Assembly (NCBI GenBank): GCA_020796225.1
Contig: CM036758.1
Coordinates: 24,532,397-24,596,396 of the forward strand
Length of the DNA: 64,000 nucleotides
Direction: 5' to 3'
Source: Arion vulgaris
Taxonomy: Eukaryota > Mollusca > Gastropoda > Stylommatophora > Arionidae
Positions within the stretch are counted from its first letter, which is position 1; each line of letters opens with the position of its first letter. Below are positions 9,095 to 20,109 of this stretch, one piece after another. Under the pieces are notes generated by a model. That model had not been told where the DNA came from and searched no databases. It was given only the letters and a program-made list of their open reading frames with translations. The translations under genes and the position numbers were made by a program.

Positions 9095-9962
9095 GTATGC
9101 ATATCTTCGATTACGGAGCATATATACAATACCCAGACAGATCATCTGAAGAGCTGTTTGGTGCATGCGAGGAGATATGCTCCAATTATGAGGCTGAAAT
9201 TCATGCGATAGAAGCAGCTTTGCACCACCTGAAGACTGTTTTCGATGCCTTTCCATCAAAGGCACAAAACATAATTTTTTTCACAGATTCAATGTCTGCC
9301 CTTCAAGCTCTAGAAGATGGTGGACATTGTAAATCTGAACTATCCCAATAGCCCTAGATATTGACGGACTTATTACATCACAATGCATCAAAATAACCAT
9401 GTAGTGGATTCCTGGACATTCAAACATACCTGGAAATGACAAAGCAGATAGGCTAGTCAAGAAAGGGTTAAGACAGGAACAACCAATCACAGCAACAACT
9501 CTCCATACAGCAAAGCAAATCCTAATGACAACAAATAAAGAAATTTGGCTGAACAGATGGGCCATGGGAAACACAGGAAGAGAGATGTACACCCATATGG
9601 CCAACCCTAACCTTAATAACAACATCAACCACCTTACAAGAAGAGATCAGAGCACCATTTTTAGACTCCGAACCCAACACATAACACTTAATAATCACTT
9701 GAACAGAATTCATCCAACAACACACTCCAGAGTGCCAACTGTGCGCACACCATCATGAAACCGTTGACCACCACCTCTTCAAGTGCCAAGCACTAGATGA
9801 CATCAGAAAGACCCTCCTTCCTCCAAGGCCAGATAAATGGAACACATTATATGGAACAAAAGAACAACTTACAAACACATGCAGATACCACTACATAGCA
9901 TTGGGCGAAGGGCAAAAGCTCAAGTGCCGCTGGATCATTGAAGAAGAAGTATGCATATCTTC
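9095..9962 (+). mobile_element. 5'-truncated LINE copy with RNase H and 14-bp TSD
   Basis: Insert 9109-9948 is flanked by GTATGCATATCTTC (9095-9108 and 9949-9962). It encodes an RNase H domain with EAEIHAIEAALHHL and FFTDSMSALQAL, then a frame-shifted WIPGHSNIPGNDKADRL, and the STIFRLRTQHITLNNHLNRI tail also seen at 4420-4886. The 3' tail is attgaagaagaa. It landed in intron 9 of EXOSC10. Confidence 0.92.
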
Positions 9963-10450
9963 ATCATTAAATAGCTTGTCCTGAGTAGAACTTTGCCACC
10001 CCAACAGTCCTTTCTCATAGGCTGCCTCTGCAGTCGTCATGTTCAAACCATCAGTTACGTCCTGAATCCATCTTCTCCATGATGGTCCTATCCAGCCCTT
10101 CGTGTCTTTTTATATGTCCAAAATACCTCAATTTTCTCTTTCTTAGTTGTAGTATCAGCCAGTTTTCTGTGATTTGAATTCTTTTTGGGTAGATCTTTTT
10201 GTTGTCTTCTCTGTAAATGATATCATGCGGAGGACTCTTCTGTAACACTTATATTCAAAGCACATATGTTTTCCAGTGCCCTGCTAAATGTCCATGCTTC
10301 ACACCCATACGTTGCCACTGGGAATATGCTTGCTCTTATTATTCTAATCTTTGTTTTCTTAACAGTTCCACTCCACACTCTTTTTAGTTAATTTTTTTTG
10401 CAAATCCATGTTTGTTCTTTTAATTTCCTTATGCACATTATCCACACAAA
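9963..10450 (-). mobile_element. LINE RT C-terminal fragment
   Basis: The minus strand encodes ITENWLILQLRKRKLRYFGH IKRHEGLDRTIME, the post-RT tail of a LINE. The same tail is at 31425-31700 (minus) and 45810-46115 (plus). Only the tail survives. Confidence 0.75.
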
Positions 10451-10631
10451 TTTGTATGGACGGGTAACTAAGATTTTACAAACACAATAATTCCCCCTTT
10501 AAAGTACCACATCTGGAGTTATACTGTAGCATGGTATCAGATATGATTGGTCATGGGAAGGTCATCAAAGCTGACTCATACCAGCTAATGTTATTAAATA
10601 TAGAAGAAAATACTGCTGCTAGACAACCTAC

Positions 10632-10751
10632 CTTGAGAATGTTTGGATCAGTAAACACTTCATTGAGTTGATAAATCTCACTTCTCAGTTCAAGTGTATC
10701 TATGATATAATCACGACTTCTTGTAGAGATCTGCATTAAACAGGTCACACC
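10632..10751 (-). CDS. EXOSC10: EXOSC10 exon 9 (exonuclease core)
   Basis: Forty codons encode [20 protein letters not shown] then [20 protein letters not shown], nearly identical in pattern to human [33 protein letters not shown]. The acceptor is tattttcag|, the donor AAG|gtaggt, and both ends are in phase 0. The intron to exon 10 contains a LINE insertion with a clean target-site duplication. Confidence 0.97.
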
Positions 10752-11029
10752 CTGAAAATATAAACTCAAAGTTAGTAGATAATCATGCTGAATGTGTGAT
10801 AACAACCGTGATATCATTGAAATAAATACTGAAACACAGAGAGAACAAGACAACAGAGTCAGACCACATACTGGAACTAGAGACCACAGAGTGAGATTAC
10901 AGAGAAAGAAAGGAGAGTAAGACAACAGAGGAGGAAGTGAAGGAAGAAACAGAACACACAGAGAGACTCCAGAGAAGGAAAAAAATGAGGGAACTGATCA
11001 GGACTTGGAGCAGAAAAGGAGAGCTCATA

Positions 11030-11230
11030 GAGAGAGAGATAAGAAAGGAGACCAGAGAGATGTAAAAGGAGACCAGAGAGAATCAGACACGGTTAAAATA
11101 AAGTTACAGATACATACAGACACGGTTAAAATAAAGTTACAGATACATACCAGACACCAGTTAAAATAGCGTTATGGATACATACCAGACACCGGTAAAC
11201 ATAAAGTTAGGGATACATACCAGATACATT
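11030..11230. repeat. Degenerate tandem repeat
   Basis: Several ~35-bp units share ccagacac, gttaaaataaagttacagat and acataccag. It is intronic, beside exon 8. Confidence 0.6.
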
Positions 11231-11289
11231 TCTGATAAAGTACTGACACATACCAGACAGGATATTTAGTTTCCTGAGAAATGACTGAC

Positions 11290-11424
11290 CTGAAAACTTC
11301 GGTATGAATGATGCTCAAGGTCGACAGCAATTTCTTTCTGTGTTTTAAGATCATCAAGCATGGAAAGCAGTTCAGCGCTGGTGTTCACAAACAGTAAAGG
11401 TGTCAGCTTGAGAGGCAATGCTTC
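11290..11424 (-). CDS. EXOSC10: EXOSC10 exon 8 (exonuclease motif I)
   Basis: This 45-codon exon opens the DEDD-Y exonuclease domain and contains EIAVDLEHHSYRSFQ. The D and E of VDLE are the first two metal-binding residues and correspond to human FAVDLEHHSYRSF. The acceptor is gtctgccag|, the donor TTTCAG|gtcagt, and both ends are in phase 0. Confidence 0.97.
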
Positions 11425-11464
11425 CTGGCAGACAGAAACAATTTCACTAAATTATGTGATGTGA

Positions 11465-11615
11465 ACAACCTGTTACATGAACAATCAGTGGCAGGAACAG
11501 TATGTAATGTGAACATAATATAAAGTGAACAATATATGACACAAACAATCTGTGATGAACAGTACGTAAGTGACATAATATAAAGTGAGCAATATATGAC
11601 GCAAACAATCTGTGA
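11465..11615. repeat. Degenerate ~60-bp tandem repeat
   Basis: Two to three copies contain aatctgtgatg, acataatataaagtga and caatatatgacacaaac. It lies in EXOSC10 intron 7. Confidence 0.6.
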
Positions 11616-11660
11616 TGTCAAGTTTTATTGAAATACGTGAAGTAATATGTCAAAAAAGGG

Positions 11661-11868
11661 TCTCCCTTCTTCTTCTTTGTGTTCGTTCTTTACGACCAAT
11701 TTTAATCACTCTCTGTGATATGTTCGATCTTTGCGTGTATACGTTGCACATTGGTTTGGAGGCCCTAAACGCATAAACCTCCTTAGTCGCCTTATGACAT
11801 GCGTGGCAGGTAACAGTGGTTCTATTCTTTACACCCCAAATTTGAGCCCGGTAACCACTCGGGCGTAA
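11661..11868 (-). repeat. SINE family A
   Basis: The GAA-type tail (cttcttcttctttg on the plus strand) and the box accccaaatttgagcc define the copy. A short internal part near 11731 is missing relative to other copies. Confidence 0.8.
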
Positions 11869-11869
11869 A

Positions 11870-12060
11870 AAGGGTCTAATGGCAAAGGATTGTACTGGGG
11901 TTTTCCCCATATGGCTCTGTCCCTAAACACAGAAATGGCAAGCCACCTGCCGACAGTACAGCACAAAGCTCTGTAGCTTGAGCAACAATCCAAGAGATCT
12001 CCGGAAAAATGAACATGTGAACCAAAAGATGTGGTTGGAATTAGGCCTAGAGTCATTAGT
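11870..12060 (-). repeat. SINE family F remnant
   Basis: ccatatggctctgtccct and the following body match the inverse of family F at 340-562. The two elements (A then F) are adjacent, as at 2366-2804. Confidence 0.5.
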
Positions 12061-12480
12061 ATGTGTCGATTCCTACCCGCCAATAATAGCTGACACATTC
12101 CGTTTCTGAGGACATCTTATTTTTTTAAGGCAGTCGTCTCGACAGTTGTAGTCCCCTGCTGACGAGATCTGTTTTCCCGAGTTTGTCTGGAGTCATCCTA
12201 CTCCAGACTTCAGCCTTCTGTCGATGGGCTCACCAACCCAGGCTTTTATGCAGGTGTGCTCCCTGGACACTATAGTTTAATCCCATGTACATGGAGAAAA
12301 GTGTTATAGAAGTAGAAGACAAGACAAGAAAAAGGATGTCCTCCTCAAGGGAGAGAGAGGATGACTGCTATGTGTCCCATAGCTGGGGGATGGGTTGGTT
12401 GCAGCCAGAGCGTCTGGATTCAAACAGACAACATTCAGAATGCAAAGGAAGTGTCTTGACCACTAAAATTCCCAAGTAAA
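12050..12480 (-). repeat. Interspersed repeat H, copy 1
   Basis: A block of roughly 420 bp is the inverse of 18995-19450. Both contain gacactatagtttaa-type sequence, a ctggagtcatcctactccag stem and a gacacattccgtttctga motif (or their complements). Neither encodes a recognised protein. Confidence 0.8.
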
Positions 12481-12761
12481 ATCTTTGGAAAGTAAAAGCT
12501 GCTATAAATATCATCTAAAAATATGAGAAACCAGTATTACTGTACAACTTCACATGGGATTTACATGTGGAAGTTTTTCAGACCATAACAGCTCTCAGAT
12601 TAACTCAGCTTGTTTAATTGGTTGAATGATTGAAAAGAACCATCATCATTGCACTTTGATAAGCAGCCATGTTTTTCCTGTGACCCACAAATCACCAATC
12701 AATATTATAATTAAAATACTGCTATCTTTGATATAACATAGACAAAAATATAGAGCATTAC

Positions 12762-12837
12762 CTGTGGCGTCACTCTTTGAAGTAGCTCTGCTGCAGGAAC
12801 AAAGGACTGTAACTCTGCCAGATATGGGTGAGGATAG
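12762..12837 (-). CDS. EXOSC10: EXOSC10 exon 7 (HPY motif before exonuclease)
   Basis: This exon encodes YPHPYLAELQSFVPAAELLQ RVTPQ after completing the Asn codon from exon 6. It matches the human AHPYQYELNHFTP motif just upstream of the exonuclease fold. The acceptor is ctttcatag|, the donor CAG|gtaatg, and it ends in phase 0. Confidence 0.94.
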
Positions 12838-13049
12838 CTATGAAAGACAAAGACATACAGACAAGCAATTTGTTAATTAAATAAACAAGCATCCATATCT
12901 ACAATAGATGATACATAGGAAGAAATAAACAGATGCATTGTGCATTGAGAAAGAAAAATGTTTCTTATATCTTCGACATACAATAACTGAAAGTGAAGGA
13001 TATCAAATCAAGATTATGAAAAAATAGGTAAATTTAAAACTTTAGTCAA

Positions 13050-13790
13050 CTATATCTTCTTCACTGATCTCTGGTCATGAGCTTAATTTATTGTGGACCA
13101 CAAACTGGGCAGTAAGCTTCAGTTTCTCAGCCTTTTAGATAAGATTAAAATGTAGTGCCCACTTGATCAAGGCCAAAGATTGCTTCATAGAGCCAATATG
13201 CATCTAAATACATTAAAACAAATTCCAAACAGCCCTCATTCGAAAGAATGACGATACTCTGAGTTTTTACATGTTTAACCGTAACTTGGTCTACCCATTG
13301 TGGCCCTGTTAGGTAAGGGCCCCCCAAAAAAGTAAGCTTCAAGTCTGTAAGGTTTCCAAAGGCTAATTTTCAGGTTAACTGGGTGTAACCACTGTTGCTT
13401 CTCAGTTCATCCAAGAGAGGACAATCTTGAAGGAAATGCTCTGGTGTCCGTTCCATTTGTTGACATTGGGAAAGAGCTATTTGACTTATTCTAGTCTATG
13501 TAAGTGTCTGTTGAATCTGCAGTGTTGATCGTAGGGAAATATAATGGTATAATACCTGGTCTGTTCTGCTGAAGTCTTTGAGGAAGACTTTTCCATAATC
13601 ATATCCAGTGTTTGTCTTCCAGTCCATTGTAGATTTTGTCTTTAATAGTTTTGACCTTTTAAAAATACAGTAGTTGGTAGATTAGCTCTTTGGCACTGCC
13701 TTTATTAGCCAAGACATCAGCAATCCCATTGCCTTCAATCACACTGTGAGATGGAATCCACTGCAGGTGATTTACTTCATTTGTTGACGT
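13050..13790 (-). mobile_element. LINE 3' coding remnant (zinc-tail type)
   Basis: On the minus strand this matches, with many lesions, the region at 49355-49800 encoding a GHSRLNKHLYRLGI-like helix and CQCQQAEQTPEHILQDC. The zinc motif is typical of the C-terminus of RNase H-bearing LINEs. It is heavily degenerate. Confidence 0.65.
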
Positions 13791-13879
13791 ATGAGACAGA
13801 TATTTTCATCCAAATAAATAAATGCAAAATTTATCAGGTGCTATATACATTCATTATGTATGTCCTATGACAGTAGCAT

Positions 13880-14000
13880 TGGCTAGGACAGCTCTCCGAT
13901 AGATATCGGATGGGAAAAGAAGACCTGGATGGCCAAAGGAAACATAGAGAACTGCTAAAAACAGTTGAAAGATTGTGGTTTGACATGTAAAATAATTGGT
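13880..14000 (+). mobile_element. LINE tail scrap
   Basis: Frames resemble GKRRPGWPKETxRRT, a basic post-RT tail. It is too short and broken to classify. Confidence 0.35.
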
Positions 14001-14047
14001 AAGAAGACTGTAGATTGGCAATCTTTTGTGGAAGCTCTATGTGTCAA

Positions 14048-14160
14048 GCACATCCGACTTCTGCAACGCTTTTTATTTACTAGGATAGCTCCACTAGGCC
14101 GCTACATCAGTTGCCTCTTATAGTGTTACTATTCTTTGCTCCCCTTGCGGAACACAGGTG
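14048..14160 (-). repeat. SINE family B, partial
   Basis: The plus strand reads gctttttatttactaggata and the ending ccccttgcggaacacagg, matching the 5' part of family B copies at 30887, 33229, 43914, 60687 and 62048. Confidence 0.7.
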
Positions 14161-14231
14161 GAATTATACTTCAAGTTATCAACCCAATAACATAATAACA
14201 TATAACTATGACAAGATAGAGAGATACTTAC

Positions 14232-14289
14232 TTGAAATGTGGTTTCTCTGTGTCCTCGATAACAATGCCCTCTGGCAGTTTAAGGCTCT
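14232..14289 (-). CDS. EXOSC10: EXOSC10 exon 6 (short linker exon)
   Basis: This 58-bp exon encodes (E)SLKLPEGIVIEDTEKPHF. Identification rests mainly on position and splicing: the acceptor is acattccag|, the donor AA|gtaagt, it takes one base from exon 5, and it passes two bases (AA) to exon 7 to make Asn. The peptide is a weakly conserved linker, so family similarity alone would not identify it. Confidence 0.88.
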
Positions 14290-14504
14290 CTGGAATGTAA
14301 AAATGCAACAACCATTCAGATATCTGTTTAATTGTATTCATTTTTTACCTCCTAAAGCTTACATCATTTGTTATGAATGTCCTGTTTCTACTGTTGCTCC
14401 CCTTCAAGTCATCTATCACATCTTCCCTCTTGGTCTTCGTCTCCTCTGTGTGTTATCAATAAATCAAGATATAAAAAATAGTTCACGCTCTTAAACTACT
14501 ATTG

Positions 14505-14715
14505 CTTTTTTTTCTTCAATCCAGAAACACTTGAGTTTTCAGCTCTTCGGCTTGGTGCCATGGGCATCGTAACCCTTCGGTTCGGTGCCATGAACACCGT
14601 AAATCTGGAAAACCTGTGGTTTTTCTGCCAAACCGCAAAATAGAACCGCACTCACAGGGGGCTTGTCACCCGTCGTCCAACGTGCTTCGAATACGCTGGG
14701 CAGGCGGGCATACAA
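14505..14715 (-). repeat. tRNA-derived SINE, family C
   Basis: The minus strand begins gcccgcctgcccagcgta, has a tRNA-like head, and contains two ggtgttcatggcaccgaacc-type repeats before a poly(A). This copy is more diverged than those at 36915, 50247 and 60840. Confidence 0.75.
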
Positions 14716-14734
14716 CTACCATTGTTACGGACAA

Positions 14735-14915
14735 ACTATCAGAAGGCTGAGAGTATCAAGAAAATACCAGCTTAGGAATTAAGAAATCAGAATAAAAGTG
14801 GGTACAGCATCAGTACTGAACTTCATCATGAAACAACAAATTAAATGGTTTGACCACATAACCAGATTAATAATAGGCAGTATGTCTCTATGGGCAAGGC
14901 TATTCAGATACAGCA
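14735..14915 (+). mobile_element. LINE RT-tail fragment
   Basis: It encodes KQQIKWFDHITRLIIG, like EQKIKWFEHLTRM in the better copy at 50470-50880. It is frame-broken on both sides. The following 14916-15230 has only weak LINE-like text. Confidence 0.5.
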
Positions 14916-15884
14916 TCGCTGGTTGAAATTGAACACACCGCTGAAGGATAAGCACCTGAGCTCCAATAAGTACTTAAGGTTGTGCATGTACATCTGTTCT
15001 TGATGTTTGGCTGCTTATATACCACAATGGAATGATAAAAGCGGCCTAAGAATTATCGCGAGAGAGATACAGCATATACAAGACAAAAGGTTGACCAAAG
15101 CAGAAGGTGGACCACAAAAATAACAGCGGCAGTTAAAGAGACCTACAAAGCGCACATTAGAGCCCATTCTAGAAATCTCTTATCCTGGCGATATGAGACA
15201 ACCCAGGATTAAAGAAAGAAAGAAGTTATCCCATCCTAGAGCAATCCTTTTCTCCTGACATCACTTCTTCAAAGCAGTGACTTCCTCTTTTTTTAATATG
15301 TATAATTAATTAACTTCCTTCTTTATTGCACTCACTCGATACTTTCTCATTTTAAATTTCAGTTGTCCATAGCGGGCGTGAGTCAGTTCATATAACCCCC
15401 CATTTGAATGACAAGATTTGATACCATGCTAAAGTATAACTCAGTAGATGTGGAACTAGAATGTCTGTAGAATCTGTCCAGTAATGACAACTATTAATTT
15501 AAAAAACATGTATTTTATCTTCTTCTTCTGCATCTCACCAGGTTGGGATTTCAGATTCTCTAATAAAGGCAGCCGTCTGCCTCAGACGCTAGTGTAAGTG
15601 GGCCACCTCTTTCTTCTTAAGTCTGCATACTGGGGGCAGTTCTGTAGGATATAATTCCTATGATTTCTGCTTCCCTGTTTGTGCTGACTTCTTCCTCTGT
15701 AAGTTTTGGCCACCCTCATGATGGTAAGTCTGACATTCTTACTGCATGGTTAAATCTCTGAGGCAGATTGGCGACCGTAATCCCATTCCTCATTGTGAGG
15801 GGTCGTTGCACTATATTATGCACCTTACGGCCTGGTGCATCTGTTTTCTGCAAGCATTTGTTCGGGTTAGCATTCCCTAGCGGA

Positions 15885-15978
15885 CATGTGCATCCGATTT
15901 CAGCCAAACCTCATTACGACATGCGTAACAGTGGTTCTATTCTTTACACCCCAAATTTGGGCCCTGGTAACCACTCGG
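15885..15978 (-). repeat. SINE family A, 5' part only
   Basis: The 94-bp segment contains acaccccaaatttgggccct and ggtaaccactcgg but lacks the GAA tail. Confidence 0.75.
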
Positions 15979-16060
15979 ATGATGTATTTTATTAGTAATA
16001 TGCTTCATAGTTCCCTATGAATACTGCTTTCCTATTTAAATATAGAGGACAAGATATTAC

Positions 16061-16220
16061 CTTCTAATGGCTGGACAGCATGTGGTTTGTGTCGAAGATG
16101 AGGTCTGAATGGGTGATTGCTGTTATCTATCTTGTCTCGGAAACGTAGTTGTGGTCTCTGGATATTCCTGGCAGTCATCAGTTTGTAGGCTACTTCTGGC
16201 TTGCTAACTTTTGCAGCAGG
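16061..16220 (-). CDS. EXOSC10: EXOSC10 exon 5 (QLRFRDKIDNSN segment)
   Basis: This exon encodes a linker that includes NIQRPQLRFRDKIDNSNHPF and then RPHLRHKPHAVQPLE. It corresponds to the strongly conserved human segment IAKPQLRFREKIDNSNTPFLP that precedes the exonuclease domain. The acceptor is tattgccag| and the donor GAAG|gtaata. One G carries over to exon 6 to make Glu. Confidence 0.95.
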
Positions 16221-16529
16221 CTGGCAATAAACAAAATGGATATGATTATACAATCAACAGATGAACTAGTATTACAAGTTGAGCTTATAATGACTGTACT
16301 CACACAAAAAATAACTCCAGATGGGAAAAACAAGGGACAAGAACATAGAAAAATCATCTTTCGGACATTCTAAACTCTTCTGAAAGATGGAAAGTAATAA
16401 ACTAATAGGAGAAACAAGATTGCACAAAATCATCTTTCAGTCCCTTCATGTGATGTGGAGGTATGGTGCTCAACTCTTGCCAAAAAAAAGAACTTGCTTT
16501 GTTTTCCGCGTGGAACAGTCATGCTATTT

Positions 16530-16870
16530 TTTCAGTGATCCCTGATCTCAATGTAGGTGAGGTCAAGTTCTATCGGAGATGGATGATATTAAAAAGTAGG
16601 CCCATCATTTAAGTTGAGCATGTAAAAGAACTCTAAACAAATGGAAATTGATAAGAGTAGATTGGAAAGCTGCTGCCTGGGCCAAAATTCATTAAATAAA
16701 ACTAAATTCTTACAAATTTTAACCCTCCTCACAAAATTATATAGGAGAACCTCGTCGGTGCTACAAGAGTTCATGCACCGCTGCTGAGATCTTGCTGTGC
16801 AAGAAAGAGATCGGAGCACACATGGTTATTCATCAAAATGCAATGACGATGGTTCTATTAACCACTCAAT
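16530..16870 (+). repeat. SINE family D, diverged copy
   Basis: It shares gagcatgtaaaagaactc, ggaaagctgctgcc and gcaatgacgatggttc with other family D copies. It lies in EXOSC10 intron 4. Confidence 0.6.
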
Positions 16871-16999
16871 CAGATAATAAAATACACAAAATGCAACAAA
16901 ATAACAGCATGATGGATAAAAACATCAAAATATCGCACATTCCCAGGAACAAGTAAAAATTAAGAATTAACCAAGCAAATTACAACCCACTCTCCTTGG

Positions 17000-17400
17000 G
17001 TGAACCCCACTTCAAGAGGTAGAATCCTGCACATACTTGGGCAGCAATGTAGACAGAGGGAGGAATGGCACAGACTAGAGGGACTGAGATGGTATGATAT
17101 GGTCACAAATTATGATCTTATGGAGAGAACGAGACAGATTCCAGTGAACCAAGAGGTGAAGAAAAGACGTTGGTGCTGGATAGGACACACTGAGATAAAT
17201 CTAGGGGAATATAACAAGAATGGCTCTTTCCTGGAACCCACATAGCAACAAAGAAAGTCTAGAAATGCATGGAAAAGAATTTTTGAGGAAGAGATTAACG
17301 ATATACGGAAGAGCTGAAAAGAGCTGCAAGAGAAAGCTAAAGATAAGACTTGGCATGAGTTTGTTGAGGGCATATGACCAACTGAGGTAAAAATGGTACA
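17000..17400 (+). mobile_element. LINE RT-tail fragment
   Basis: It encodes KRRWCWIGHT, SRNAWKRIFEEEINDIRKS and KAKDKTWHEFVEGI in sequence with stops. This matches the [11 protein letters not shown] tails of RT-type LINEs. Related pieces lie at 18600-18690 and 31740-32035. Confidence 0.7.
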
Positions 17401-17489
17401 AGAGAGACATTAAACATTCAAAGTTATCTTTCTTGATCTCCAATTTCATACAGAGAATATCTGCAGTAGACTGGAAGACAAACACTGGA

Positions 17490-17860
17490 TATGATTATGG
17501 AAAAGACTTCCTCAAAGACCTAAGAAGAACAGACCAGGTCTTTATATTTTGTCGACGTACGGACACTGCAGACTCAACAAACACTTATATAGACTAGGAA
17601 TAAATTAAACAGCTCTGTCAGTGTCAGCAGGTGGAGAACAGACACCAGAGCATGTCTTGTAAGACTATTCTCTTCTGGGTGAGCTGAGAAGCAACACATG
17701 GCCACACCCAGTTGACTTAAAAACTAAACTTTGGGGAAACCTGACAGACCTGAAGCTGACTATCCAGTTTGTGATCTACAGTAAACTAAGCGCATAACCA
17801 TAGATTGCTGAACAAGAAGATCTCCAATTTGCTTTGAAAACAGAAACTAAAGACACAGGA
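17490..17860 (+). mobile_element. LINE zinc-tail fragment
   Basis: It reads RTDTADSTNTYID-like text in one frame and GHCRLNKHLYRLGIN, then LKTKLWGNLTDLKLTIQFVI in another. It is a third relative of the 13050 and 49355 copies, in the opposite orientation. Confidence 0.65.
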
Positions 17861-17900
17861 CTACTGTAATCATCAGTTTGTTTATATATGTGTGACTCAC

Positions 17901-18002
17901 CTTGTTCCAGCCACTAGTTTTAGCATTAGGTGTGCTTGCTGAGACTATTACAAGCTTAGTCTCCTCCTTACGTATACCTGATGCTTCATCCAACAGAGTG
18001 CC
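17901..18002 (-). CDS. EXOSC10: EXOSC10 exon 4
   Basis: Thirty-four codons beginning GTLLDEASGIRKEE continue directly from ILERV in exon 3, as in human ILERVGILLDEASG. The second half (VSASTPNAKTSGWNK) is the less conserved linker ending in the SSWNRK-like sequence. The acceptor is ctgttttag|, the donor AAG|gtgagt, and both ends are in phase 0. Confidence 0.95.
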
Positions 18003-18599
18003 CTAAAACAGATGATAAAAGGGAGACATTCTAGCAGTTTAGTTAGTTCATATCTCACATGATTATCGTCACTGTCAATATACTACAGTGGTTTCAGTCA
18101 TAGACTTTGGATATTTGAGTTATGTACTGTCAATGATATCATTAATAGTATATTTTTGTTCAGGGACATACAGATGTCTGCCGTAGAGCCTGAAAACACT
18201 CTGATCATGACTTTCATTTCCCTTCTCATAGTGAGAAACTATAATGTTCCAAGTCACACTAGACACTTGTTCGGATTCCCAATGCTCTTTCTTACAGACT
18301 CGTCATCTATGCAAGCCCTGGAGGTTAAATTTACAGACAGCATGGTATAAAACCTTCCAAAAAAAGAAGTTTCTAATTGTCAAAAAAGGGAGAAATTCAT
18401 TTACAGTGGACTCCATCCATTACAGTAATGAAAAGCTAAAAATGCTCTGGAAACCTACCCTGTCAGAAAGTCACAAGTAGAACTATCTCTCTGAGCCCTG
18501 GCCACCTGTACCCAAAAAATCTCTTCCTCTTAGTAAAAACATCACATATCAGAGCGATTAAAAAATTATGGTAATTTAGCACAATTAAATGTTCTATAG

Positions 18600-18735
18600 C
18601 TTGTTATTGGAGAGCTGGAGGGAGCTGCAGGAGATAGCTAGAGATAGGAAGACTTGGCATGAGTTGGTTGAGGGCCTATGCCCCAACCCGGGGTAAAAAG
18701 GCAAGAGAGAGAGAGAGAGAGAGAGAGCTTGTTAT
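18600..18735 (+). repeat. LINE tail scrap followed by (GA)n
   Basis: A segment parallel to 17320-17400 (LEGAAGDS-type frame; ttggcatgagttggttgagg) ends in a GA microsatellite at about 18704-18727. Confidence 0.6.
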
Positions 18736-18994
18736 TGGCTTATCCTAACATCTCCGGTATTCTTGCTTATTATATATTTTTGAAGAATACTAAACATTAA
18801 AATTTACTCGATATATTACGTGGGTCATGCCTCCGAATACTCCCAGCTAATGTAGCTTGTTTTCCAGATTGAATATATATGGCTTGAATATCAAACGATT
18901 CAAACAATTTCCCTCCCCATTAGCCTACCTTATCGTGGTTGGAGGGTTTGTGTGCCTGTAGGATCCTTCAGACTATGTCAGCGGGAGTCTAACT

Positions 18995-19450
18995 CGTGGC
19001 AGGTCTAACCAAGCTGAACAGACTGAAGGTGAATGGCCAGGCAAAAGGGGCGGAGAGCAAGATGGGGCCTCATAAGGTGACAACACAGAACCAACCTGCG
19101 AGTGGTAAATGCTCTGGCTGCAACCAACCCACCCCCAGCTATGGGACAAATAGCAGTGATCCTCTCTCTCCCTTGTGAAGTACATCTTTTTCTTGCTTTG
19201 TTTTCTACTTTTATGACACTTTCCTCCAAGTATATGGAATTAAACTATAGTGTCCAGGGAACACACCCTGCATAAAAGCCTGGGTTGGTTTCAGCGACAG
19301 AAAGCTGAAGTCACCTAGAGTAGGACGACTCCAGACAAACCCAGGAAGATAGATCTCGTCAGCAGGAGACTGCAGCTGTCTAGAAAAACAAACTTAAAAA
19401 AATGTCGTCAGAAACGGAATGTGTCAACCATTATTGGTGGGGAGGAATTG
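18995..19450 (+). repeat. Interspersed repeat H, copy 2
   Basis: This is the inverted partner of 12050-12480. The adjacent upstream part (18915-18995) contains ccttatcgtggttggagggt, a string I associate only loosely with LINE 5' ends. It lies in EXOSC10 intron 3. Confidence 0.75.
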
Positions 19451-19988
19451 ACACATACGATTGACTCAATGGCCATGTCAAACAATTCTCGTCACCTAAA
19501 TAATTGTCTCACTCACTTTCGATATCCTTATCAGAATAATCACAGTTTAAGTCAAATTCATCTTTTGAATCATTCAAAACAAGTTCAACAGCTTGCTCTG
19601 TTGTTATCCTTTCAGAGTGACATGAAAATGCTTAACTAATTAGCTTATTGGCACACAAAAATATCACACAACAGCATCCGCCCTCTTGTGAAACCATTTA
19701 GAATATGTGGGTTGTGTTTGACGACACATTTTATCTTCGATCACTAACAAATAACGATGGGGTCTTCTCAGGCCAAATTTTTGGGACAGGCGATGTTTAC
19801 ATTCAATACCGAAATATCGGGATCACAGGTTCTAAGGGTTAAAGTATGTGTACTGTCTAAATTTGAAGTAATTTAAAATGTTCGATTGATACTTTCCGGA
19901 GGACAAAATCCAAAACAGATTTCCTGATCTCTGTAACTCATCATTCACCACAAAGCTCTAGATTAAAGTGCTCTAATAAATGTATTAC

Positions 19989-20109
19989 CACTCGTTCCAA
20001 GATCTGGTCATTGGCATCCATAAGCAGATCAAACTGGTCCTCAAGCTCTCCAGAGTGTTCATGGTGTAAATTTCCCTTGACACTTTGATGCCGCAGCAAC
20101 CTCTGTAAT
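19989..20109 (-). CDS. EXOSC10: EXOSC10 exon 3 (PMC2NT domain)
   Basis: This exon encodes LQRLLRHQSVKGNLHHEHSG then ELEDQFDLLMDANDQILERV. It matches the human ELEDKFDLLVDANDVILERV core nearly residue for residue. The acceptor is atatctcag| and the donor GTG|gtaata. One base at the 5' edge completes the codon begun in exon 2, and the exon ends in phase 0. Confidence 0.96.

Noticed and set aside
19640..19860. A piggyBac-like element ending in TTAA near 19852
   Set aside because: Only one candidate end (ttctaagggttaa) was seen and no matching inverted end or second TTAA was found.
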